This document shows, piece by piece, positions 37,480 through 48,444 of a stretch of 64,000 nt of DNA; positions within the stretch are counted from its first letter, which is position 1; every line of letters starts with the position of its first letter. A program made the translations under genes and the position numbers. Where the stretch lies: assembly GCA_033239525.1 (NCBI GenBank), contig BSYO01000011.1, positions 6,973,973-7,037,972 on the forward strand. The letters are read 5' to 3'. Source of the DNA: Nepenthes gracilis. Lineage: Eukaryota > Streptophyta > Magnoliopsida > Caryophyllales > Nepenthaceae. The notes under the pieces were generated by a model. That model ran no database searches. It had not been told where the DNA came from and was given only the letters and a program-made list of their open reading frames with translations.

Positions 37480-38888
37480 AAGGAAGGAACACAAAGCACG
37501 TTATGCAACATTAGTCTATCGGTGAGTCTAATGTTTCCAATGTGAGAAACAGAAGCTTTACTTCCATCCAGAAGTCTGACAGAGCATGAAATCTAGACCT
37601 TGTGATGAGTATATAATGAAGGATCACATATCATATGGTCGGTTGCCCCAATATCCAGAATCCATGCCTGTCGTCTATTATCATCAAATTTATGAGAAGG
37701 GCAAACAGGGAAGATATTACCAGTCATGTTATTAGGTCGAACATATGCTGCTCGGTCTTGGCAGCAGCATTCTTTGACTGAATCAACTCCATGAGTTGAT
37801 TAAATTGATCTTTAGTCAATGCAACTCTATCATCCAGGGTTCCTTCTTGATCAATATGGTTCTTGAAGCTTGATAAATTGGCAGAAGCAGTTATGTGCCC
37901 AGTTCTGCCGTGTCCCTTGTGGTTAGGAGGAAAGCCGTGTAACAGGTAACACTTTTCAACCACATGCCCTGGTTTTGTGATGTGGGAACAAACAAAGCGC
38001 ATCAGATATTACGATTTTGAAGCATTCTTTGAGACAGAGTGTCCAGCAATCTTGCAATATACACAGAAAGGCTTATCTTTCTTGGGATAGGAATTCGTTT
38101 TCCCATTATTTTTGAAAGAACCGGTGTTTCTTTTGGCTGTTAACGCCACAGTGCTTAAATTCTGAGCCACAGACAGCATATGGTGCTGTTGCTCTTGCTG
38201 TTGGATGACCAAGAATACTCGGTTAACAGAGGGAAGGGGGTCCATCATCATGATTTGATCTCGGGCATTAGAGTAAGAATCGTTTAATCCCATCAAGAAT
38301 TGAATAACACAGTCACGTTTAATCCCAATCGCAACTTGGGAGGGGATCGTAAATCAAAAGCTCATCCCACAAAGTTTTGAGCTTACCGTAGTATACACTC
38401 ACGGGTTCTTGTTCTTGTGTCAAACCAGCCAGTGATTTTTTCAATTGGAAAATCCGTGGCCCGTTCTGTTGAGTAAACCGGTCACGAAGTTCGTTCCAGA
38501 GCTCGAAGGCATCATCGACGAAGACAACGCTTGCTTTAATCGAAGAGCTAACCGAGTTTTGAATCCAATAGACGACCATATCATTGCAACGCCCCCAAAT
38601 TTCAAAAAGGGGATCGCTCGAGTCGCTCGGTTGCTGAATAGTGCCCTCGATGAATTGAAGCTTGTTTTTGGCTCGTAAAGCGCGACGCATGGCCCTAGAC
38701 CACGTCGCATAGTTGTCGGCGATGTGAACATCAGTGACGAGAGTAATGGCAGGATTATCGCCTACTTCTAGCCGGTAGGGGTTTGTGAAATCAGTGAGGG
38801 TTTGGAGACGGATGCGTTCGTGTGAAGGGACGACAGATGAGTTGGCTGTGTTTGAGGTGGTTTCGAGCGAGTTTGGTGAAGACGCCAT
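37480..38888 (-). pseudogene. Copia gag and protease, frame-broken
   Basis: The ATG at 38888 lies two bases past the primer site. The Gag N terminus (MASSPNSLETTSN...) runs to about 38319, where a frame loss occurs. It continues at 38296-38009 with VIQQQEQQHHMLS and a zinc-knuckle segment CVYCKIAGHSVSK. Another break leads to 38002-37724, a second CX2-type segment and HGFPPNHKGHG. Protease follows near 37660 with WILDIGATDHM in place of the usual DSGATDHM: the Asp is kept but the Ser is changed. A stop follows near 37596. Confidence 0.88.
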
Positions 38889-38889
38889 T

Positions 38890-38900
38890 CTCTGATACCA
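38890..38900 (-). other. Primer-binding site of the Copia element
   Basis: TGGTATCAGAG on the minus strand directly abuts the 5' LTR. It is the standard Met-tRNA primer site of plant Copia elements. Confidence 0.9.
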
Positions 38901-39205
38901 TGTAAATTTCAGGCGCAATGGAGGAGGAAGACGACGACAGAGGCTCGAGGCCAAGAGAGAAAACAGAGGCGAACACGGTGTGAAAGCAAACGGACGCCAA
39001 ACATTTTATTCAATGAAATTTGTATATTGTACACGGAGGACGAGGGCTGAAGCACCTTTAATATACACAATTGACAACGGTAAGAAATAAAATGGGAAAG
39101 AAAAAATGGGGAAGGAATAAACAAATAAAAGGAAAGGAAAAATATGCAGGAAAGAAAATATACATTGTAATATATACTACAGCTGTACAGCTGTATTTTC
39201 TAATA
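38901..39205 (-). repeat. 5' LTR of the Copia element
   Basis: Identical to the 3' LTR at 302 of 305 positions; the right target duplication TGTAC follows at 39206. Confidence 0.93.
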
Positions 39206-39210
39206 TGTAC

Positions 39211-39480
39211 ACAAACGAGAAATTCATGAAAGTTCAAGAAAGTTCAAAAGATTTATATATTGCTACACCAATCTAGTAAGACAAGACGATACAATCTGTA
39301 CATATCATGTGAATGATGAAATTACATTTTCTGTTGACCACATCAAATTCATGAGATTTATTGTTTATTACAATAGACAAGAGTTTGATTTGAAGTGTAG
39401 TTGCAAATCATTTAAATTTAGGGATATCTTAAGCTGACATGCATTTGATGTATTGTGTAGTCTTGGGAAAATGAAATTAT
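39211..39480 (+). pseudogene. FAR1/MURA-like transposase, C-terminal part with SWIM zinc finger
   Basis: The reading resumes after the Copia insertion with TNEKFMKVQ-type wording, then a segment matching FDLKCSCKSFKFRDIL..HAFDVL. This is the CxC...CxH SWIM zinc-finger pattern that follows the catalytic core in FAR1 and MURA proteins. The first His-containing part has a stop just before it. Together with 33236-34062 this restores the expected domain order and shows that both are one gene split by the Copia element. Confidence 0.75.
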
Positions 39481-41106
39481 TGCATATAAAATATATACTA
39501 GACTGGTAGAGATTGGATGTTAGGCGTCCCTATATTTTTGTGAGGTGTAACTATGATAGTATCAATTGGAACCTCGAGCAATAGAGGTACATGAAATTTA
39601 CCAACACTTTTTCAGAAGTAGTTTATACTTTTCAGTGAGTGATGAAGCCTACGTCATGGTGATGTCAGTATTAGATATGAAGAAGGTTTAAATATATTGA
39701 TGATGGGTCATTAATGAACGGAAGTGGATCAAGCATTCAGCCCTCATGTTCTTATTCATATGATAAAACTCTAATGGTTGCTAAGAGTAAAGATCAACCA
39801 CATTCTAAACGATAGGAGTTGATAGTCGATATAGTCATCAAACAATTGAAAATGAGAAATAAACAATCATGAGACAAAGCTAATTCAGGAAGGAAGAAAG
39901 TAATTGATTTTATTTTATTTTTCGAATCATTATGTTTTCAAACTTATCATCAATAATTTATTGTAGATAGTGTCTTCAACAGCGAAGCATTCGATCGATA
40001 TTGTTACAACCCAACAGACTATTTACTTGATACAGGAATGCTTCTCGGAAATTCAATCGACATTTTTTCAATGTTACTATATTATTATTGTTGTTTTCAC
40101 TTGTCAATTCACAACCAAGCCAAATTTCATGAAACAAACTTGATCGGGTTGCACAAGATTCCAATGACATTGTTGGTCTAAATTGTAGTCGTTCTAGGAC
40201 TACAATATCTTTCATTGTTCACTGAAATCACATTACAAGGATTACTGCATGCACAAATACTATTGCATGCACAAAAAATGGCTGTTGAATGTGCTCAAAG
40301 AACTTGTTCCTCTGGCTCTTTGATACGTGTTTCTCAGCATTTGCAAAGGAGACAATGATACATGAGAATAAACTGAAAAAATTGGCATGGGATGTTTGAT
40401 GGGCTCTAGCATGTCTGCATACTGTTACAACGATTATTGTACTTCAGACAGCATACTGTCGCAATACCAGTGTTGATTGTAAAGTGCTCTCAAAGTGTTG
40501 ATAGGAATTAAAGGGGCCAACTTAAACAAGAAGAACAAGCTGGTGGATACATAGATCCACATCAGAGAAGCAGGTGAGCTCCGTTTGGATTTGTACAAGT
40601 GAACAAATAATGCACAGCCACACAATCTAAAATTGTATCCAGCAAGATGCAACTATCACAGCTTTAAAGTACAACTTTCTTACCATATAAGAATTGAGTA
40701 CAGATAACTAACAGCTTCAAGGTATAGCTAAATAGGAATTTGATTACAACGACTACTATTAACTATATAGATTAAGGCAGCATAGTATTAGTAGATTTCT
40801 TACCATATCTGATTAAACAAACAAAATACACTGTAAGTACAATGGAAATACATTATTCATATTACGGCAGCTGGCGCGAAATATTGAAAATCTGGGCAAT
40901 GCTTGTTTGAAATATTTTAAGTTGCAAACAGATTCGATGAACACTAGATGTTCTTCAGTAAAATGTGGGCGATTTTTATCCATTGCAACATCTGGCCAGA
41001 GTGATGCCGCGATGTGACGATGCAAGATTATGTGAAGGTCCATTCAATTCAAAAGAAACTGACAGCAGCATTGAAAGTAGCAAATCCTATATACAGCAAC
41101 AGGGCA
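39481..41106. other. Right internal part of the MULE, mostly unreadable
   Basis: AT-rich. Around 40230-40420 there is possible transposase C-terminal wording (KMAVECAQRTCSSG), but no confident gene. No RNA gene or further insertion was recognised. Confidence 0.4.
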
Positions 41107-41402
41107 CTAGTCTGTTTGCATTATCTAGAAATTTAAATTTTTTTGGACAACAATAATGTCCGGCAAGGGTGGGAAAGAAGATTGATACATAGAATAGTCC
41201 TTACTGGTGAGGGAAGGCATGCCCTAAATCTGGTACTGTTGAGTGATGTAAGGGGCTTGCAAGGAAGAACGCTCTTTAGATACGAAATCAATGAGGAGTA
41301 GTGAGAAGAAATCCAAAGAGGTTGAGAGGAAATCGGCAGAATCCCTAATCTAAGAGGAGAACAGTGCTTGATTTCTCTTTCTTAATCGACAGCCTGGCTT
41401 CC
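41107..41402 (-). repeat. Right terminal inverted repeat of the MULE
   Basis: Reverse-complement partner of 25165-25516, 16 kb away. It is somewhat shorter because of deletions relative to the left copy. The outer flank (41403-41580) is A/T-rich, so the element end is not resolved. Confidence 0.75.
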
Positions 41403-41815
41403 GATTTTTCAATTTTTTTTTTTTATCTTTTAGTATTCGTTTGACGTTATTTTTAAAAGTGAAATAGAATAAAATAAAAATAAAATAATTATTTTTTAAA
41501 AAATATAATAAAATTAGTAATTATTATTTTTATAATTTATGGTACGTTATTAAATTCGGATTACTATAGAGATTAGAGAATCAAAAATTGAATTACCATA
41601 TTTGGCTAATCTGCAATAGGTCTAGTCTATGTCTGCTCCGAACCTAGATTTTATGTAACACAATTAACAAATAAAATGTTAGAGGATTTGTAAAATTCAA
41701 TCCCCACATTATCCTTGATGGGTTTCATTTAACCCCTCTTTACACCTAAGTTAAAATACGTATCAAGATAAAGTAAAATTTTAAAACTTTTATTATTGAT
41801 AAATACTTATTTTGG
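41403..41815. other. AT-rich spacer
   Basis: Very A/T-rich sequence between the MULE end and the TAT gag relic. It should hold the MULE's outer boundary and target duplication, but neither could be fixed. Confidence 0.4.
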
Positions 41816-44800
41816 CTAATACTTCACATCACCATTAGAAACAAGTATAGATACAACTAAGGGATCAGAATTAGAAGATGATACACGAGTCATATCTTCA
41901 TTACTAAAACTAATAATGTCATCCCTAACCCCTACCCTTGACTTCTTGTAACTAGTAGTCATATCTAGGCAATCCAGGGTGTTGCTCTGTATTGGTCGCA
42001 TTGTTATCGTATTAATGACCCCGGTTGCCACTCAATACTTCGGCTACCCGACTTCATCCCCATTTGCTCCTTTAGAGGTCTGCTTAGGTCTTTGAAGAGA
42101 TCAGGTGAGGTGGTCTTTCCGGATTAAATCTTCAATCTCTTTCTGCGGTATACAACAATCCTCAATGCTGTGATCCGCACATCGATGATAATGACAATAC
42201 TTCAATTTTTCTTCTCCGTCTAGGTTCTTCAGTACATTCAGTCATTTTAAGAATTTTTTATCTCAAATTTATATCAGAATATTTGTACAAGAGTCATTTA
42301 GGGAAGTCAAGTCTAAGAGCCTGAACTCCCTTCACGTTACCAACTCCACTTTGGATTACTTCCTAGGCCCGTGGGAGCTCACATGGTCTCTATTCTTTCT
42401 CTTTCCATCTGCCAATCCCTAACAAAAGTAGTTCACACACTCCACCTGCTTTGCCTCATTACCTTCTTCGACCGCTATATAAACACAAGTAATGGTTTCG
42501 GCCTCCTAGAAGGCTTGAGGGTCCTTATAAGCCAAATACTTAAAAAAGTCACCCGACTCTAAAGTCAATATGAAGGCGCTCAATTTCACTTCGTCGATAA
42601 GTTTAGGTATCTTTAGGGTCTCAGTTGTGAACTAAGATAAGAAGTTCTTTAAACTTTCTCTTGGCCCCTACTTGATGCGAGCGTGGTGCCAATATTGCTT
42701 CTCTACCCTTCTGCTTGAGACGAACTGTGACAAAAGGCTGTCAGCCAGTTTTAGGAACATCCAGATCAAGTTAGGTTGTAGTTGATATAATTAAATTCAG
42801 GCATCCATTTTAAAAGTTAGGAAAAAGTATAGACACATTACGGTCTCGTCCAAGTCCTGAAAGCTCAAGAGGGTGCAAAAATGATCAAAGTGGTCCATTG
42901 GATCTATAATCTAGTCGTAAGTGTTGGGTCTGGTCACTCCCTTGTGGGTAACCCAACAAACTGGTTCGTCATCGGAGGATTTCCGGAGAGCAAATGACGG
43001 AGTTCATTTGGTGAAAATCTGGAGAACTGTTTCCGGTCAACGTGACGTTGACCGGAGGAGAACAGCGGACGGCCAATTGAATCCGGTCAACAGGAGGTTG
43101 ACCGTCTTAGGGTTGCAGGAATACTGCTGGATGGCGGACGGGCAACAGAAGACGGTCAACGAGGAGGTTGACCGGATGACTATGGAGAACGATTAAGTTC
43201 TCCGGATTGCAGCAGGAGACGGTCAACAGAAAGTTGACAGGCTGAGCAACTAGCCTTGGAGACTGTGGAAGATGGCAGCTGGCAGAGGACAGATGTCTTT
43301 CCAGGATTTGTCGACAAGCTGGCAGTTGAGCTGTAGAGTTAGTGGGCAAGTTGCAGGGCTAGTGGGCAGGTTGCAGAGTTAGTGGGCAAAGTTGTAGGTG
43401 ACAGTTGTCAGACCACATGTAACCTACCTATTGGTTGAAAGTCTCCAGGCAGACCATGATATATACGCATGTTGGGCATGCTGTGGTGAGCGCGTAAGGC
43501 GCCATGAGAGTGGCCATTGGGTGACGGAGAAATCACCATGGGCTTGTGTAGCCAGGGGCTTGTGTAGCCATGGGCTTGTGTAGCCGGTCGCTGTGTGCAG
43601 TGCCGTTTCACCAACACTTGTAAAATGTAGAGAGGAGTGTACCACCAGTGAGAGGGAGAAGTAAGAAAAACAGAGAGTAAAAGAGATGAGTGTTTCCTGT
43701 TTACTCCGGTGAGGTTTTCCTTTGTTATTCTCAGGTGTGTAGCGGATACTCCATTTCGGGGGTTTGTAACCTATTTTTACATAGTGGATTTATGAGTGGA
43801 CTATGTGTCCCGTGGTTTTTCCTCTTCAGTTTGGGGAGGGGTTTCCACGTAAAAAAATATTGTGCATCCCTTGTTCTTTGTTCCTACTAAATAGTGGCTG
43901 TCGATGACGGGGGGGTCGGGTTTTCCGCTGCTACTGGATCTGGTGGATCCGGGTCTTCCGACCCCAACAGTAAGCTCCAGGGCCAGCATCTTGAATTTGT
44001 GATGGAGTGGCTGTATCTAAATCTCCATCATAAATAGCGATCTTTATAGGTCAACAGATTGCCTACCGGCATCTCCTTCGAGCACACGCTATCACATTTT
44101 CTCCACTTTCTTCCCTATCACAAGAGGGGCAACCATTATTTTTTCGTTGAGAAAAGTTCTCAACTCTAAGGTGTTCTGAAGGCATGAGAGGCTGAGCGGC
44201 TTACCGCCTTCAGAGGGTGCATGCTATGAGAGATTCGTTCTTTGTCCAAGAGCCTCCTATCGTCACGGAAGTAACAAAAATTTTGCCTCTCGGGGCTAAT
44301 CTCCGGCGTCCTATAACTTAGGTGACCCTCTAGGTGCAATGGGGCCCTATTGCTCGAGATAGCATGGGTCCTAAAGTTGTTAGGTCGATGGGTCTTTTTA
44401 GAGAAGTGCTTCTTCCCCCTATTCTTTTGCTTGAACGTCACAGTTTGGGAGGCGGAAGATGGAGCCCCATTCGGTTGCTTATTCAGGCATGCGCAGCTAG
44501 TCTGGATGGCTTTGAAGATGTCCCTTTTAAGTTATCATATCTAATCAAAATCCATAATAGACCCAAAAAGGCTGCAGGCATGCCCTTCAGTCATGACATC
44601 AAATTGAGAGTAATGTTAATAGATGCCTCGTGGAGACAAATCATCTACCCGCTTTCCCACCAAAAGGACATCCTTAAGGGACTTGGTCTTCTTGCATAAA
44701 ATGGTGTACTCGGAAGATTTAAAGGTACATGAGAATAGCAAGCATGCATGTGAATCTGAGCATAAAAAGGCTAACAAGATGTCTTTGGAAAATATTGTTA

Positions 44801-44850
44801 TTTCTCGGAGGAAAAGGTCTTCCATGAGGCTTCCTCTTATTTCTAACAAT
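41816..44850 (-). pseudogene. Relic TAT gag and protease start, split by a solo LTR
   Basis: On the minus strand from about 44850 the sequence resembles the gag of the 26-33 kb element: LHLEGHLSYRTPEISPERQN at about 44320 parallels LRPRGRLDPQIRGCGPERLN there. After the inserted solo LTR (42922-43969) come the Gag end (KYCHYHRCADHSIEDC, about 42200) and the start of the protease region (VATGVINTITMRP ... DDIISFSNEDMTRV, 42031-41816). The latter matches the 49.7-kb region of the full TAT element. Stops and shifts are frequent. Neither LTR of its own was recognised. Confidence 0.72.
42922..43969 (+). mobile_element. Solo LTR, 1048 bp, with W-box palindromes
   Basis: Starts TGTTGGGTCT, ends GACCCCAACA, and is flanked by perfect duplications GTAAG (42917-42921 and 43970-43974). 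It carries four inverted pairs of GGTCAA/TTGAC cores between 43032 and 43240, a TATA-like ATATATAC near 43458, and a stem-loop next to TTTCCACGTAAA at 43811-43853. No internal genes are present. The family was not identified; W-box wording resembles the TAT LTR at 47 kb. Confidence 0.88.
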
Positions 44851-45059
44851 GACTAAATGCTTTTCGAAGCTAACAAGTCAATCCTAGCATAGGACTGAGG
44901 ACTCGTTCAAATTTACTTCATTGATGCTAACCCCAAAAGAGATACTTGAGCAAATGTACGGCTCCACCAACCATTCTTGTAGCCACCTCAACTACAGTAC
45001 TTGCGTTCGTGAAATGTTTGTTCACTTTTAAATCATTTAGTTTTATAATATAATTGATA
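44851..45059. other. Spacer, no gene seen
   Basis: Short non-coding stretch between two retrotransposon relics. Confidence 0.4.
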
Positions 45060-46147
45060 TGGTATATTGACTTGAGTATCAAATAGGTTCCTATAAAAAA
45101 ATCATAGTTCCTTTGTTTTAGGACTATTTGATGGCAAATCTCATGATAAAATATTATATTATTGAGCCATTTTATAGATATAAGTGTTTGTGTATTTTGG
45201 TGCTTGATGTATACTTGAAGACTATTTGATCAAGAAATTGGCTTGACATGATACAGCCACTTGTACAGGTTACTGTTGTTGTGAAATATAATCACTAGAC
45301 AGAAGCTAAAGTTACGGTGTTCAATAAAGAAATTATAAAATAATTGCTCAAGCAAAAATTAGTTTTTACCCTACTATATACCCTTTTGAGCTACTATGAT
45401 CGACTATTAATTATATATAAATAGGCTCAATCTCTAAAATTTTGGGATGGACATAATAGTTCAATTACTCTAATTTGGAGAGCCTTATAGGTGGCCTAAA
45501 TCTTCAAAACTCATCGAGACCATTTTTTTTGGTTGAGTTATCAATTCTTTAAGAGATTTTATATTTTTATTTGATAATTTACTTAAAAGTTTTTGATAAT
45601 CTCTCACCGATAACTTTTTTGAATATATTATTTGGCTTGTAATCCTAAGATTTTTAATCCATGACTCGTATATAGAAATGATATTTATTTGTGTATAGTC
45701 AAATCAATGAAGGAAGACCATAAAAATCCATAAGATTTTTGAATCTATTGCTTGGATGGCTAATCTGGAGACTCTGGACTCTTTGATAGAAGTTACTTGT
45801 GTAGGTGAGTTGGCTAGGAGGTCTAGTTCATACATAACTATTGTACTATAAGTAAAATTTTTAGTATACTGCTTTTTCTTGGCTTAGGATGCCTGAAAGA
45901 TTTTCTTCTTAAACTAGATGATTCTTGCTATTTTTCTTTGCCAACATAATCATGTGGCAATTTATATATCCATAAACTTTTAATTATTTTATTGTAATTA
46001 TGATCATACAACTCTAGATGTGTGTTAAAAAAGGGAATTCTAAATCATGATTTTTCAATATGTGTCAGAGATATTACGGTGATCAACCCATATTTTTTTT
46101 TAGTGAGTCTAGAGTTTAGCTTTATAGTTTCTCAATTCTAATTTATT

Positions 46148-46178
<31 letters not shown>

Positions 46179-46310
46179 ATTTTATTTTATCATAAAATTA
46201 TCAAAGAAGGAGATTGTTATTAATTTTTATTAGCAAATTACATGATAAAATATTATATTTGTGAGTCATTATTTATTTTTAAGTATTTGTGTGGTCCAAT
46301 GCTTGATGTG
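45060..46310 (+). mobile_element. Truncated Copia-like element: LTR, short internal piece, partial second LTR
   Basis: A segment with GGCAAATCTCATGATAAAATATTATATT.TTGAG at about 45130 recurs at about 46224 as TAGCAAATTACATGATAAAATATT. The second copy is preceded by AAAGAAGGAGATTGTTA (46194 on), like the polypurine tract/LTR junction of large Copia elements. I infer two LTRs with nearly all internal sequence deleted. The body (45370-45830) also resembles 62085-62720. A TA microsatellite lies at 46149-46170. Confidence 0.55.
46149..46170. repeat. TA dinucleotide microsatellite
   Basis: Uninterrupted TA repeats, about 11 units, inside the truncated Copia-like element. Confidence 0.95.
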
Positions 46311-47035
46311 GTGATTCGAGCTAGGGGCACCCGCCACCCGACTAGAACCATTTATACGAAAAATTTTAATAAAAAAATATTATAAATGTTATAAAAATTA
46401 CAGCATCTATAAAATCTATAAGAACAAAAATTATTTATAAAAAGTCTAATTATTTAATGTCTAATACATCCAAAATAAAGGAATGCAGTCCCAATAAAAC
46501 TATCTATACTACCATAGTAAAAGTAACATAGTAAATTCTCAATATAAAAAGACGAGATTTTGGGATCATCTACTTGTACGCTCCTTAACAAATATTCAAG
46601 CTTTGGCTAGCTCTATGATCATATTTTACTTTAGAGCAAATAAAATATAAAAGTGTGTCAAAAAGTTTAAAAATAATAATGTCAACAAAATTATAAAAAT
46701 TAATCATATTGGATAATGAAATCAAAATAAATAAGACTAATATCAACCTCAGAAGCCAACTGCACTCTATCTAAGACTTTGTGATATGCCATAAATATAA
46801 CTCAAGATTACAATAAGAATTAATCGTCAAAGGTTATCTTGAACCTAAAATATTATAAATACAATTAAAATTTTATAGATTTCAAATGTTAATAAAATTA
46901 TAAGTTCTATTAAATTTATCTTGATAGAGATTATTACAATAAAAGATATCATAAATAATCTCCATGTATTATTTTGTCAATGTAAACAAAAAATCATCTA
47001 TTTTTGTGCCTAACGGCAAGATTAATAACACAAGG
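46311..47035. other. AT-rich sequence, no gene seen
   Basis: Strongly AT-rich, without coding pattern. It ends with CAAGG (47031-47035), the left target duplication of the following TAT element; the same host sequence continues at 58163. Confidence 0.5.
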
Positions 47036-48360
47036 TGATGGGTACACCAATAATGGGTTGGCCCAAAGAAAAGTCAACGGAAGCCCAAGAAGGTCGTTCA
47101 ACATTTTTAAGGGCCGAGTAAGAAGACGGGCCCAGAAGCTGGAAAGCCCAAGACGGTCAACTTCAACATTGACCGTCTTGGCGGCCAACTTACTCACAAA
47201 CGGTCAACTCAACGTTGACCAATTTGGTTGGACCCTTAGAGGCTTTGCAACAGTGATGGGCCTGTTCTGTTATGACCCACAACCCATCAGTTGATCGCCA
47301 ACCGCTCTCCCTTCGTTCTCCACGAAGGCGGCCAACACACGGACGGCCAACTCGTTGGCCTGTCTCTCTCCCTATACGTTAGGCCCAAATAAGGCTCTTC
47401 TACAGTAATAGGCCTTCTGACTCACTCAGGCCCATAGCCCATCTGGAGACTGACAACGAATACCTTCTATAAGGGCGGCCAGCACGCAAGTAGACGGTCA
47501 ACCCGAGCGTTGACCGTCCGCGCTTTGCACATCGGGCCCCAAGAAGCCCTTTCAATAGTAACATGCCTGACCCATTTAGGCCCACAAATCATCAAAAGGT
47601 CAACAACAGCTCTCTAAGGATACTCCACAATCCCAGTTGGCACCAAAAATATACTGGTAATATTTGCACCTCCCACATAAGGAAGGCGCCAGATTTCTCC
47701 AAATCTTTGCCAACCCAGGATTTCCAACGGTAGCATGCACAGAAGGAAGGTGCCCAACTTGGAAAGTGGTTGGCCGCCTCAGAATGAAACAATCCTCCAC
47801 AATTGGACAACAAGCATCAGCCTCCAAAAGGAAGGCCAGCAGCAGATCACAGGAACGATCACTCCTTCCAAAGGAGGAGGATCGCCATCTTGGCCATAAA
47901 AGAGGCTCTGGATTCACCATCCGGGACATGCTCACATTCATGCTTTCATTGAGGATCTCATTCAGACGGAAAAACCCTAAGTGCTCTGAGAAACAAGCTC
48001 TGGTTCCCTGTAAGCAGACTCTGAAAACACAATTAAACTCCAAGGCAACGAACGAGTCTCTCCGGCCGTTCTCTGCCTTCCCACCATCTAGATATGAGGA
48101 AGGCCTTGCGCCTCTCTGACATCTGGAACAAAGCATTCTCTTCCCCTCTCCCATTGCTCTCTCTACTTTCAGTTCCTTCCATTGAAGGCTGTTTCACTGA
48201 CTTGAGCGTCGGAGTATTTTCGGTGGGATTACCTCCCGCCGTTAACGCTGACCTATTGTTCGTTTTAGTGGTGTACAGGATTCGTACTCGGTGAACGGAG
48301 CCGGTTCGCATCATCCAGAAGAATCCGAATCTGTTCGAAGTCGGATCCAAGTACGCATCA
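47036..48360 (+). repeat. 5' LTR of the TAT element
   Basis: 1325 bp, starting TGATGGGTACACC and ending GTACGCATCA. The first about 630 bp contain eight GGTCAA/TTGAC-type cores, six of them as three inverted pairs. A TATA-like CCATAAAAG lies near 47893-47903. The last about 690 bp match the 3' LTR almost perfectly, the first part much less. Confidence 0.93.
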
Positions 48361-48361
48361 T

Positions 48362-48379
48362 TGGCGCCGTCTGTGGGAA
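48362..48379 (+). other. Primer-binding site of the TAT element
   Basis: TGGCGCCGTCTGTGGGAA follows the LTR after one base. The first nine bases fit the plant tRNA-Asp 3' end; the rest does not. The same site is used by the 26-33 kb element. Confidence 0.85.
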
Positions 48380-48444
48380 GCGCTTACGAAAAGCCTACCA
48401 CAAAAAATCTGCACAAGCTCTCTTTGTCACCTTCTGCTTCAACA

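Larger units (their letters stand above)
34063..39205 (-). mobile_element. Young Ty1/Copia element, minus strand
   Basis: A 5143-bp element with 305-bp LTRs that differ at only three positions (about 99 percent identity), flanked by perfect duplications TGTAC (34058-34062 and 39206-39210). On the minus strand the order is LTR, Met-tRNA primer site, gag, protease, integrase, RT, RNase H, polypurine tract, LTR. This order (integrase before RT) is the Copia arrangement. The element interrupts the MULE transposase. Despite nearly identical LTRs, gag and pol are split over at least six frame breaks or stops. The Copia lineage was not settled. Confidence 0.95.
25140..41420 (+). mobile_element. Old Mutator-like element (MULE), split by two nested retrotransposons
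   Basis: Long inverted repeats at 25165-25516 and 41107-41402 enclose a broken FAR1/MURA-like transposase reading on +. Removing the nested TAT element (26011-32918) and Copia element (34063-39205) with their duplications leaves about 4.2 kb, a normal size for an autonomous MULE. The outer ends are AT-rich and could not be fixed to the base, and the 9-11 bp target duplication expected for MULEs was not identified. MULEs often insert just upstream of genes, which fits the position next to the ECT promoter. The element is dead: its transposase has stops and a lost catalytic residue. Confidence 0.72.
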
